64,000 nt of DNA, from contig JADNRY010000011.1 in assembly GCA_015501585.1 (NCBI GenBank), positions 62,001 to 126,000 of the forward strand. Direction: 5' to 3'. This DNA comes from Rhodocollybia butyracea. Its lineage: Eukaryota; Basidiomycota; Agaricomycetes; Agaricales; Omphalotaceae. Both the position numbers and the translations under genes were made by a program. This document shows, piece by piece, positions 42,265 through 52,628 of the stretch (positions are counted from its first letter, which is position 1; every line of letters begins with the position of its first letter). The notes below the pieces were generated by a model. That model saw nothing but the letters and a program-made list of their open reading frames with translations, searched no databases and was not told where the DNA came from.

Positions 42265-44350
42265 TCACGGTGAAATCGGAGAGAGGCTCCCTGCCATACT
42301 TCTATCAAATTCCGACGGCTGGACGCGGGGAGATGGAGAAGCAGGAATATCGACCCCCGAGTCCACATTTGTATTGCTACCACTAGCAGAAGGGGAAACA
42401 CTGTCGTTCCCAGGAATATCGACTTGCATCGCGTCAAAAGCACTGTCGGTGTCTTTGTTTATCGGGGTACTGTTAGCAGGCGGCGCAGCTCCCGCAATAG
42501 GTTCTACAGCATAAATCCAATACTTGGATTTTTTCCTCCCCGCCACTTGTTCCAGGGGAAATTCGTTCGGTTTCAGAGCAGCTGCACTAGTTTTTTTGAG
42601 CTTTAACGGATGGTCATTGCTGGTATTCGAAGGTCCCGCTTCGGAAGAAGTTGTGCTGAGAGCACTGTCATCCGTGCGAGCACGTTTAGGAGGAGGGGGA
42701 AAGTCGAGTTGTGTCTCTACGGGCGCACCAAGACGAGTAGACCGTCGTTCCCCACGCCAGGTCTCCCACTTGGCCTCCGCTTCTCGTTTCCCGTTGGCAT
42801 TGACGACACCCGTGCGGGTCGAGCGTCGTTGGCCGATGACTTCTGCAGGTTTCCGCCGCGAAGAACGCCTTAAACCGTAATCTTCAACGAAGTCGGTGTA
42901 ATCTTCCTCATATCCTTCATCCTCTTGATTATTATACTCGTCTCCATCATCCTGTTTTGATATTCAGCCTCATGGAAGGAATAACGGAATTGTTGCCTAC
43001 CTCACTATCTGCTGCTACTTGATCAACGTAATTGGGTCTTTGGGCCTGTCGACGGGTTCGGGTTTGTCGCAATTCGGCCTGGGCCATCAACAATTTGTGC
43101 TGTTCTATCTTTCGCCGAACCTTCGCCACTCTCTGTACGAACAAGGGTATATAAGTCATATGGACCTGACAAAATAGGAAATAATAGACTGACCGTAATC
43201 TCCGCGTCAATGATCTCCAATCTTTCTTCTAGTTCTTGTATCAGTGCGCGATGTGCATTTTCTTTGTGAGAGAGTTTTTTGGCCTTTCCCCTAGGTCCCT
43301 TAGGAACTTCTGGCGCAGTCTGTTTCAACTTTTCGATCGTGCTGATATATTCTTCACGGGTGGACGAGATGGTTTGAAAGGTCGCCGTAGTCTTCCAAGG
43401 GTTGGTGGAGATATATATACGAGGGGATTCTAAGTGCAGGTTAATACATAACGTCACACAAAGAAATTGTTCGCAAAGATGCGGGTATAGGTGAACAGCC
43501 CAACAAATACGCGCAAATACGCGTCCGTTGACTCAAGGAAGAGTTACGCACTGTCGACAATCCAATATCGGTTTCGTGAGCAGTCCTGTCCAAGTGGCAT
43601 CATTTGCAGGTTTTCTCGACTATTTGGGTCTGATGGTTCTGGTGGCGCGGTTGCAGGGTCTTTCTTTTTGCTCCGGTGAGCGGTTACGCCCCATGCAAGA
43701 TCAATCTTGTCTTTGATTTCTGAGCTGTGAGACAGCTGCAGCTCGATAAGTTGGCGCATAATTTTGAGCTGAATACAACACATGAGAATGTGGAGCGGCA
43801 CAGTTCACGCGCAGAACACGTACTTTGAAGTTCCAGTTCGTAGCAAAGAAACCTCCTTCAAGACTCTGAAAGGGATCCACGTTCTTATGCAGCTCATCGT
43901 CCCAAAATATAGTTCTTTCTGAAGTTTTGAAGTAGTCGCCTAAAACTGAAGCCACGGTGCTGGAGATTTGATCTTCGCTGACGAACGACACAACAACGTT
44001 CATAAACATAACAGATTTTATGTCGAGCGATCCTACCTCAGATTACGCGTATGAGGCCGAAGATTTAGGATGAATCGGGAGAGGATGCCAGTAACTATCG
44101 CGTTAGGTTCTCGTAGCAATAGTGCGTTTTCAAGGCTTTAAAAGAGCATTCCCGATTCGATATGAGTACTAGTTGTAGAAATATGGCGATAGACAAGGAC
44201 CCACTCCATTGGTGTTTCGAGCCCCTCTACCTTTCCTCGTAAATTTGTAAACCTGCACAGAAACGAATAGACAAAGAGGGATTCCCAGCGGTCAGAAGGA
44301 TGTTTTGCGTTGGATGGTGGACAGACGTGGCTTTTGGGAGCCGCTGCCAT
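42265..44350 (-). CDS. WHIM-domain chromatin protein
   Basis: Probable nuclear protein related to DDT/WHIM subunits of ISWI-type remodelling complexes. Exons 44350-44205, 44135-44037, 43977-43824, 43768-43552, 43429-43194, 43132-43001 and 42951-42265 total 556 residues. The N-terminal DDT-like region has HPSDRWESLFVYSFLCRF and LLREPNAIVTGILSRFILNL. The WHIM region has EGGFFATNWNFKLKIMRQLI, LELQLSHSSEIKDKIDLAWG-like text and PLGQDCSRNRYWIVD followed by SPRIYISTNPW. After it comes a coiled coil (RALIQELEERLEIIDAEI), then a basic and acidic disordered tail with RSTR and PPPKRAR patches that could act as nuclear localisation signals. The exact complex partner is not deducible. Confidence 0.75.
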
Positions 44351-44558
44351 GGTAATTATGAAAAGAAATGAAACGCAAGTGGTGGTTGGGGGTCAAGCGA
44401 AAAGTGACAGTCACGCGGCGATAACAATGCCAATCAAAATATTTCAAATATATTGCTCGTATTTTACAGAAGGTTGAAGACAAGGTCGACTACGACAGTA
44501 GTATGTAGGTAGCAAATACAGTCTCCCAGTCTCCCTTACCAAGAACGCCACAGATATC

Positions 44559-45168
44559 TTATCCTGGTCCAACCTGAAAGCACAATCAGCACAAAGAATA
44601 CGTTCAACTGGAAAAGACGCACCTTGGGAATGTCGTGGTGTTCACTCAGGGACTCCAGATGCTGAGAAAGACGGTTGATTAGAAGTCGGGAACGAGGAAT
44701 ATAACTGTAAGTAGTGTCAAGTACCGAATTAAACTCGTTCACCCTGTCCTTGTGCGTTTTGTTTGCCAGTTTGGCAACACGCTGCGCAAGCTGTACAAGA
44801 GTTAGTCAATCCAAGAAGAAAAGTTGTATGGATATAAAGTACCCTTCGTTTCTGCACCTCCTCGAATCGGCGCTCTGCTTCAGTTTTGGACGATTTACTA
44901 CCACCTGCAGCAGGAGAATTTCGGCCACTGCCTCCAGGCGAAGAGGTATCTACATCGTCTTGCAGCAAGAGCTCCTTTACCCGTTCTCTTTCACGGGCCT
45001 TGTCGGACGAAGCAGAATTTGTTGTCTTGGTCTTTTTCTTCTTCCTGTACAGGTCATTAGTTGAGAGATTAAAGAATAGATAAATACTTGCTTCTTGACT
45101 ATTCCGCCGTCAATTACAGTTGGTTTGAGCTTTAATGAACCCGAAGGCCTAATCTCGTATTCCGACAT
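44559..45168 (-). CDS. FAM32A/DUF1754 family protein
   Basis: Small basic nuclear protein; human FAM32A sits in the catalytic spliceosome and helps exon ligation. Five exons: 45168-45092, 45044-44843, 44790-44725, 44661-44623 and 44573-44559, giving 132 residues. The start MSEYEIRPSGSLKLKPTVID and the lysine run KKKKKTKTT are diagnostic. The middle is Ser/Gly-rich; the end LESLSEHHDIPKVGPG is the conserved tail. The first intron needs a GC donor (AA|GCAAGT), because the alternative GT site shifts into a stop. The last exon is only 15 nt. It shares an 81 bp promoter with the TMEM115-like gene. Confidence 0.85.
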
Positions 45169-45249
45169 GAGGGCGCAGCGGAAGCCGCAACTTTTTATGT
45201 AATCATTTAACACATTCCTCCCTTTGCTCGTTCATCTCTGGGGTTTGCA
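45169..45249. promoter_or_regulatory. 81 bp divergent promoter, FAM32A / TMEM115-like
   Basis: Start codons lie 81 bp apart on opposite strands. No TATA box is evident. Confidence 0.6.
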
Positions 45250-46558
45250 ATGGCCGTGCTGCAGTCTCCAATAACTTTTATTGCTTCAATTCCTCCAGTG
45301 ACACGTTATTTCTCTTTGGCCACAGTTGTAGCCACAGTTGCTTTTGGCTGGCTGCAGTGGAACAACGCAGCAAACCCAAACCAGTTTCCATATCTAGTCC
45401 TTGTGCCAGGTTCAAGTTTGTTCTATCCATGGACTTTCATAACGTCAGCTCTGGTAGAAACGAGCTTATGGGAGGTATATTGTTTAATACCATCTCCAGT
45501 CCAGTTGTCGCTGAATATGTCAAATTCAAGCTTGCCATCACTCTTATTACCATACCTCCAGCCTTGAGATATCTCGAACGACTATGGGGAAGCATAGAAA
45601 CTCTTAAATTCATTGTCGCTACCGTTGGCGTCTCAAATATTATCGCATTTGGGTTCAACTGGATAGAGTTTGTTGGTACTAGCAATGCAGATATGTTTCT
45701 GTGCGTTGTTACGGTCATTTCGTAAGATGTACTGACTTTTCGTTTTCGCAGATATGGCATGTACTACCATGGTCAAATGTCACTGCAGATTGGTGTTCTT
45801 GTCGCTTTTACGCAGCTGATTCCCGAGCACCAAGTCCAATTCTTAGGTTTCTTAAAGATGCGTGTCAAGGTACGGTTCGTGGGTCTGTTTACTGTAATTA
45901 CTCGTTAAATATCTTTGCAGAGTTTGCCTATGACATATCTCACCATATCAACTGTAATGACTATCATTGGCTTCCAATGCCCTTGGATTATCATTCAGTT
46001 TGGGTGGTTCGTGAGCTGGGTCTATCTCCGTTTCTACAAGAAGAACACTGCCGACACTGTTGGAGGCGGGGACAGCTATGGGGATAGAAGTGAGACATTC
46101 TCTCTAGTATCATGGTTCCCTCCCTTCACACAGTACGTTTTCGTTGAAATGGTGATTACGCTTTTCTCATAATCATCATAGTGTGGTTTTGGGACCTGGA
46201 GGTAACTTGGTATACAAATGGGCGAATACCCTTCACCTCATCCCCTCTCATGGTGGAGATATTGAAGGTGGATACAACACAATACCAGGAAGTGCTCGTG
46301 CAGAAGCTGAAAGACGACGGTATGTCCCTTGTTTTCGTGGTATATCTAGCTCACATTATTTCTACTAGCGCAATGGCCCTGCAGGCCCTCGATCAACGTC
46401 TCTCTCACACAAACTCCCCCGTCATGTCTGGTCCTCAATCCGCTGGACCTGTTTCAGCTCATACTCCCCGCCTACCACCTCCTGCGGTTGCTTCCCCTCG
46501 ACCAGAAAAAGTAGTCTCTCCACCAATCAATCAGAAAAAACAGTCTCGAGACAGATGA
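45250..46558 (+). CDS. TMEM115/DUF1751 Golgi membrane protein
   Basis: Rhomboid-fold pseudoprotease of the Golgi, implicated in retrograde transport in animals. Exons 45250-45474, 45531-45700, 45752-45869, 45921-46132, 46182-46319 and 46369-46558 give 350 residues. Hydrophobic segments cover the N-terminal two thirds: LATVVATVAFGWLQW, ELAITLITIPPALRYL, FIVATVGVSNIIAFGFNW and CPWIIIQFGWFVSWVYL. The family motif RYLERLWGSIETLKF and HGQMSLQIGVLVAFTQLIPE are present. The cytosolic tail is Pro/Ser-rich. The second exon boundary was chosen because only that acceptor restores the conserved WELAITL join. Confidence 0.85.
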
Positions 46559-46849
46559 TGGGGATATTGGTACTGTGGACACCGACCGGTAAAATAGTGT
46601 ACACAAGTTTATCGATGCATGCTATGTATAATCTGCCCAAAAAGACTCAGCTGCTTATGGTACCATTTCCGTCCTATTTTACTTAATTATTATCATTCTT
46701 CTGTTCTTGTTTGATTCTTGTGTACCTAGACTGTGTCCGTGAGTTGACTTGAATAAAAGTTCAAAAATTAATATTTAGCACGACTGAAATATCAAACCAC
46801 GTGTCATCCTCAGGTTCCTGAATTTCCTTCTTCTCTAGCTCATTAAGCC

Positions 46850-49800
46850 ATGTCGCGGAGGGAATCTGTGATAGTCAGCAGTCCCTCTTCTATATCTACT
46901 ATAACTCTCGGAAATGGACACGTCAGCGGAGCCCCGGCGTTGGCCAAGACACCCCGAATAATTTCGTCTGGCTCTCTCTCCAAAGTACCAAGAGACAACA
47001 TGGACCCAGATGAACTATTCGTCAAGCACAATATCTCTGAAATGAAGCTTATCCAGCAGCGCTTGAGGTACCCTCACGTCCTTTTGATATCGAACAACGA
47101 GTAACTGATATGTGTATAGAGCCGACGCTGACGCGAAACAGGAAGAGCTACGGTTGATGGTGGGGTACGTGAAGTCCTACAGTTTACTATGTTCGCTATT
47201 CAAAACGTATAATGAAAGGACAGTGAGCGGTACCGGGACCTCCTGCAAGCCTCCACGTCGATTATATCCATGGCAAACTCTTCCCAGTGTGTAATTCAAG
47301 CTTTACAAGACACTAAAAATGCCATCCTCGCTGAACGCCCTTCATCAATACCCAAACAACCCCTGATCAAAGCCAACGAAGGTCAGATTGTCTTGCTGGT
47401 AATGAGGAATGTGAATCTTACATACGTGTTAGATGTCCATTTACAGGCATTACAAGTTTTAGCGGCGCATGTCAAGCTTCTCTTGGATGTTCCGGAACAC
47501 CTTTGGAAAATGCTAGAAAAGAGAAAATACTTCACTGCGGCGTGGTTGTACTTGCTTTCGCGTGTTGTGCATCGCGCATTAGTACAGGATGACTTGGATG
47601 ACGAAATATGGCAGGCTCAGGGAATAGATGTCTTGGTGAGTAGGCTATACGCTTCCGGTTCTGCTCGTACTAATCAATGGCTGCAGGAGTCATTCCCGCT
47701 TGTCCAGCGTCAGTGGGAGGTAGTCGCCCAATTTCGGTCACAGATTATCCATAAAGCTGTACTTTCGTTACGAGATATTGCTGCTTCGTCAGAGGTAGAA
47801 CTGCTAAGCCCATGCCTGCTATTGCCTACTAACATGACTGACAGGAAATTTGTGCAACGCTTCTAACCCTTCACTTGCTAGACTCGCGTCCACTTCCAGA
47901 TACGCTGACTGCTTTACTGGATCAGCGATACAAGTCGCTTCAAATCCTCTTCTCCAAAACACCCTCTCCCCGAGGTTCCATTAGAGAAATAAAAAAATGC
48001 ATTCTCCTTGCCCTCGAGTTCATATCACATACGATGAAATCTTCACGGGACGTGTTCGAAGCTACAGCCTCCCAGCTTTCACTTATACGAAAAGCTTTGG
48101 AATTTATACAGACCGACTCCGCACCCTCGGGGCTTCCGTCTGAGCTGCAGTTGACCACTCAAACACTCTTGGGAAGCCTTCCGTCATCTTCCACCTTTTC
48201 TGCCCTCCCACAAAACTTGACGTCGTATAAACCTCACATGGACATCAACTCCCACTTTTCGTCTTTGTCTGCAGCACATCTGGATCAAAAGGTGTACGAA
48301 TGGTTTCAGAGATCTACAGATGCACTTCAAATATCGTGCAAGACATGGCTCCTGGATGCCAATAATGTCAAGGTTATCTGGTCCATCAGAAGTTCAGTGC
48401 GCGATTTGTTGCAGGCATCTGCAACGTTAAAACTTTCTGAGAGTGATCGTTTAAAATCTCTCTTCGATGAAGTTTGTCGTGAACGCATTGTAACAATATG
48501 GCAGACTGGATTGTCCGACGCCGAAGTGGCTTTCCGTGATCAGCTCACGACAACAGTTAAATCAGTGAACAGTAGCTCCGAAGTCTCGGCCGGTATGGTA
48601 ACTCTGTAGTTTTTTCGAGGGTTTACTCATTTTATTCATCAGACGCTTCTCCAATGGCCCATCTATTCGACTCTCCGCCGTTACCCACTGTGTCTCAGCT
48701 AGAAGAAATGCCCCTACAAAAATACCGTACTTCTCTTCAACGACAGTTAGTAGGCCGTGTGTCCTTGTTGGACAATGTACTTCGAACTCTGGAAAAATGT
48801 GCTGCGGCGTTGCAGGAGGACTTGCTGCAAGTTCTTCACGGGGACGATTCTGATACCTTGTATGTCTTATAATCTGTTATGCCTTTCTCGTACTTGACAT
48901 GAACTCCTAGCTCATTGATTACGCGTCTGAAAGAGTCATATCAACCACACGCTCAGAATCTATGCACAGCAGTCTTGAACGATATAGAGGCTTCGGTAAA
49001 TGCTTTGCCCGATAAGACTGGTACGTGAACTGTACACTTCGGTCTCATCGGACACTGAGTTTGAGCCGATGGATAGAATCTGATATCCATGCTCTTGTTT
49101 TTGTCGGACGCCTGGCCGAAGAACTATATTCTTCTTCGTCCTTCATTTCGAATATTTCCTGCGACGAAGTAGTCTCCCTGGGCAAGTCGATTTGTGTACT
49201 GTTGCCGAACTGATCTGACCATGCCACCGCTTTTTGTAGATTTCAGACAAAAGGCTAAGTCGTTATATGATACCATAATAGATAGATGGCGTGAGTTCAC
49301 TGTACTTCATGTGCTCTCGGGACATCGAATAGCGGCGCCTCTAAGCGGCCTTAAACCTCTGCCTTGTGGTAAGGGGAACACTCCGTCTTTGTCTTCCCTC
49401 TATTGACACCGCTTTCAGTGTCACCATCTAATGACCTGATACAGTCTCTGCTTTCGTTGGCAGAAGCCATACAAAGTCTAGGTTTCTCCAGAGACTCTTC
49501 GCGACACATCCATCTGGCCGATCAGACACTGCGTCTGTTCGTTCGTCGTCTTTTGGACCGCAATTGGGAGCACAACGTTGCTCAAGCGTTGCATGATGTG
49601 GCCTTTTTAAGAAAACTTGCTGAGATTTGGGGACCTCATTGGAGCGACGTTCGTGAGCTTCTAGATTCCCGAACAAGACACATCCGTCAATCAGTGCGTT
49701 TTTTCAACGTTCTAGCATAATCCGTATTTCCGTTTAATCTCTTTCCAGAATAGCGTTGTGAGCGATCTACCTACGGATGAAACGTTATCAAGTAGGAGTG

Positions 49801-50012
49801 CGGATTATATTGCTAAAACTCAGACGATTTTGGCGGCGGTGCTTCCCTATCCTGCCAAAAACATACCAGTGCAATCCTCAGGAAAGTCTATGTCTTCGGA
49901 CAAGTTTGCTGCGCTTCTACTTCGGGGCGTTCCTTCGTCCGAGCAGCAGTATCGTCCAGCCGTTGAGGTCGCGAAACCGTCATCAAGATTTGGCTTACTC
50001 CTAATTAATTAG
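46850..50012 (+). CDS. COG1: COG complex subunit 1
   Basis: Subunit of the conserved oligomeric Golgi tethering complex, which captures retrograde vesicles at the Golgi. Twelve exons can be traced: 46850-47067, 47120-47164, 47224-47381, 47433-47635, 47687-47794, 47845-48592, 48643-48859, 48911-49020, 49077-about 49181, 49240-49290, 49419-49693 and 49749-50012, about 833 residues. The N-terminal Vps51/COG-like helix appears as DPDELFVKHNISEMKLIQQR, with ERYRDLLQASTSIISMANSS and EHLWKMLEKRKYFTAAWLYL after it. The ninth exon can end at GG|GCAAGT or at TT|GTGTAC; both keep frame. The C-terminus is low in conservation. Confidence 0.85.
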
Positions 50013-50353
50013 ATCTCCTCTAATTCAGTCTAATGTGGATGTATCTGGTTTCAACGGAAGGACTCCATCTGACTGGACCCACAAGGCGGTCCCTCTTAGA
50101 TAGAGCCCAAATACAGTGCTGTAGTAAAGTTATAGAGTCTCACACCCGATGAACAGATGAACAGAATAGAGCTCACATGGCTTGTTTGTTTATGGACAAC
50201 AGCATTGTCCTGCATTTGCAAGCCAGCAAAAATCAACATATCAATCACTGTCAACGATGCACTCCTGAACTGCCTTGCATTTGGCCCCACACGAAAGACC
50301 TTTTAAAAGCACAGACAGTCTTGTCTCTTGATTTCCCACCGTGCAGCCGAGGC
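50013..50353. other. Intergenic between COG1 and the 7-TM gene
   Basis: 341 bp; 3' end of COG1 and probable promoter of the next gene. Nothing else seen. Confidence 0.5.
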
Positions 50354-51793
50354 ATGGACGTGGACAATCCTAGTAAGCAATTTCCTTCACATCCTCCACA
50401 GGTTCTTATATTCCTTTCAAGAGCTTCCTTTCGTACCTGACCTGTTCTATCTTTGGACGCCCTTTATAACTCTTCATGTCATAGGTGAAGTAGGCTTGAT
50501 AGCACTACTATTGACGTATTTTCTTTCAAAGAATGTGCATCGACACCCCACTATCATCAACTTTTGGGTAACATGGCTCATTTATTCTATATCATATAGC
50601 CTTCTGCAAGCCCCACCACTTTCGCTTATACTTAATACATATTAATACTCTCTTACAGACTGTACGATAAAAAACAATATACCACTCCTGATACTTTGTG
50701 TCGTGTGCAAGCGGCGATGGTTGACGGCTCTCCTTCTATGTAAGTTTTCTTCTGGTACATATAGTTGATTCATATTCATAATTCAAGCGTCCAGGGTAGC
50801 TACGACTGGTTTTGTAGCGATTGTACAGGTTATATCCATTCCTTTACTCGTGGCCAAGGAAAACCATAACCCAGGTACCAGATATGGCTGAAAACGCAGC
50901 ACCCACCCCAGTCTATTTACAGTTCTACTTCAACCGAGAAACAAACATCACGATTGAAACTTCTACTAGTGAGTCGACCCATTGGCGTATATCAGTGATC
51001 TGAGTGTTGTTTAGTGTCTTCTTGCACCCTATGCGGTTTTTCTCGCCTTCAGCATTTCATCAGCATTGGTTAGTACGTCCCACCTCAACGTTCAATTCGT
51101 CGTACTTGACATCTAATAGGTTGGAAGAGAATACGTTAGACTCTTGGAGCCCAGGAATGGGCTATATTGCTCTCTGAACGTAGACGGGTTGTGAGTGCCT
51201 TTTCATGAGCTCCTAGCTAAATGATCCTCAACTCCCAGTTCTCGGTATATGATCCCTGCCTATTGCGCTGCACTTATGCTTGGGCTCCTTGGTTTCGAGA
51301 GTCAGCTTTATTCATCATCCCTGAGTTTGAAAGCAATCTGAATTGGCTAATGTACAGTCGCTATCTTCGTCAAATATTGGAAAACGCGGACCAATGCTTC
51401 CCGAGCCTTCACGCTTCTGAAGAGAGATCTCCCATTCTCGTTTCTGGTGCGAATGTCACTGTTTAGTCTGGCGTCCGTAATGGTATTGAGGTATCAAAGC
51501 CTTCTTTCCCTAAGTATGCACACATCTGACGAACTCTAGCGTTGGGGTTTTTTTCATATCGGATGACCTCATTCCATATCCATATATGCTTCAAGCAACT
51601 CGTTAGTCTAATCCCACAGGTCTGAAAAGCAGCTTGAAATTGACACTCTTCAGTGCCACTGCTCGCAGTTGTTGTATTCGGGATGGTAAGTCTGGCTTTG
51701 GTTGCTTCATATGCGGTTGACAAAACAAAGAGATATAGGATCTACTTCAGCTTCGGACGTCGTTCAGGCACCCACACCCAAAGCTACAGTTAA
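50354..51793 (+). CDS. Multi-spanning membrane protein of unknown function (7-TM-like)
   Basis: Traced exons: 50354-50372 (19 nt), 50422-50605, 50659-50739, 50795-50828, 50882-50968, 51015-51068, 51120-51190, 51239-51300 and 51358-51482, with further coding probably to a TAA near 51791-51793. Hydrophobic stretches: FITLHVIGEVGLIALLLTYF, INFWVTWLIYSISYSLLLY, VATTGFVAIVQIWL, CLLAPYAVFLAFSISSAL, YCAALMLGLLGFEIAIFV and VRMSLFSLASVM. The pattern matches a family of unnamed Agaricomycete 7-TM proteins I have seen annotated only as hypothetical. The second intron uses a GC donor (CT|GCAAGC). The last one or two exons are uncertain. Ligand and localisation unknown. Confidence 0.55.
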
Positions 51794-52055
51794 ACTTGAG
51801 ACCACTCCGAACTTCAGACGTCACGATCCAGGATGCACATATAGGTCGACAGGCAATTTCATCTGCGGTGTCTGCTGGGGGGTCGAGGTCCAGATATGGA
51901 AGTGCCCCATCTATATTTGAAACAGGGACCCTTGCGGCTTAACATGTCATCTTGGATATACGAACAAAGCCATATATGTTTGTCCCCAGTTTTATGCGGA
52001 AGGAGAAAATACATCCTAGTGATATATAAATAAAGAGTAAAAGGACTCTGCGAGC

Positions 52056-52469
52056 CTATGCTCCCCCACTGGAAAAGAAAATTAGCAATGATAATGTCGC
52101 CAGTGAAAGAACGTACACAAGTATGTTATTACTGCAATTGAAAGATTAGTATTACACGAGATGTAGAACGTGGCGCCACGTACATCGGTATATGGATGAG
52201 CTTCACAAAATAGCCAATAAATCCCATGACAGCGAATCCAACCGCAACTGCTCTACAAATTTGGAGGAATTCTATATTCCTTGTCAGTAAAAGTTTGTTC
52301 TGTGGTTGACAAACAAACCTTTCTGCGAAGGTTTTGTGCAGCGGGTAAGGAACTGAAACAGAGAGTTTAAACTTTGAATGTTTCGTAGACCTAATGGTAA
52401 ATGTACCTGGGTTCCATCCTGAGCAAATTGCTGGGGAATTTCCACGAATTCGCGTATTTTGTCGGACAT
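52056..52469 (-). CDS. SSS1: Sec61 gamma subunit
   Basis: Tail-anchored gamma subunit of the ER Sec61 translocon. Exons 52469-52407, 52352-52319, 52271-52184, 52131-52117 and 52068-52056 give 70 residues, the normal length. Sequence blocks: [40 protein letters not shown], then the single membrane helix [20 protein letters not shown] and the conserved end INNILVGGA. The last two exons are only 15 and 13 nt; both are needed to recreate the conserved tail. The start codon is 159 bp from that of the divergent PPR gene. Confidence 0.93.
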
Positions 52470-52628
52470 GTTGGGAAGAGGAGTGAGTGTAATTTATAAG
52501 GACCAAAAGCGTGCTGGCAATATTGTGTTCACACGCTCACTGACGCCTTTACTTTCATCACAAGGTCGGTAACGCTGCTATAATTTTTTAATTTATAGTA
52601 ATCTTACTGTAATTTCAGTCCCGCATGA
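52470..52628. promoter_or_regulatory. 159 bp divergent promoter, SSS1 / PPR protein
   Basis: Intergenic space between opposed start codons; AT-rich stretch at 52580-52610. No specific element assigned. Confidence 0.5.
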
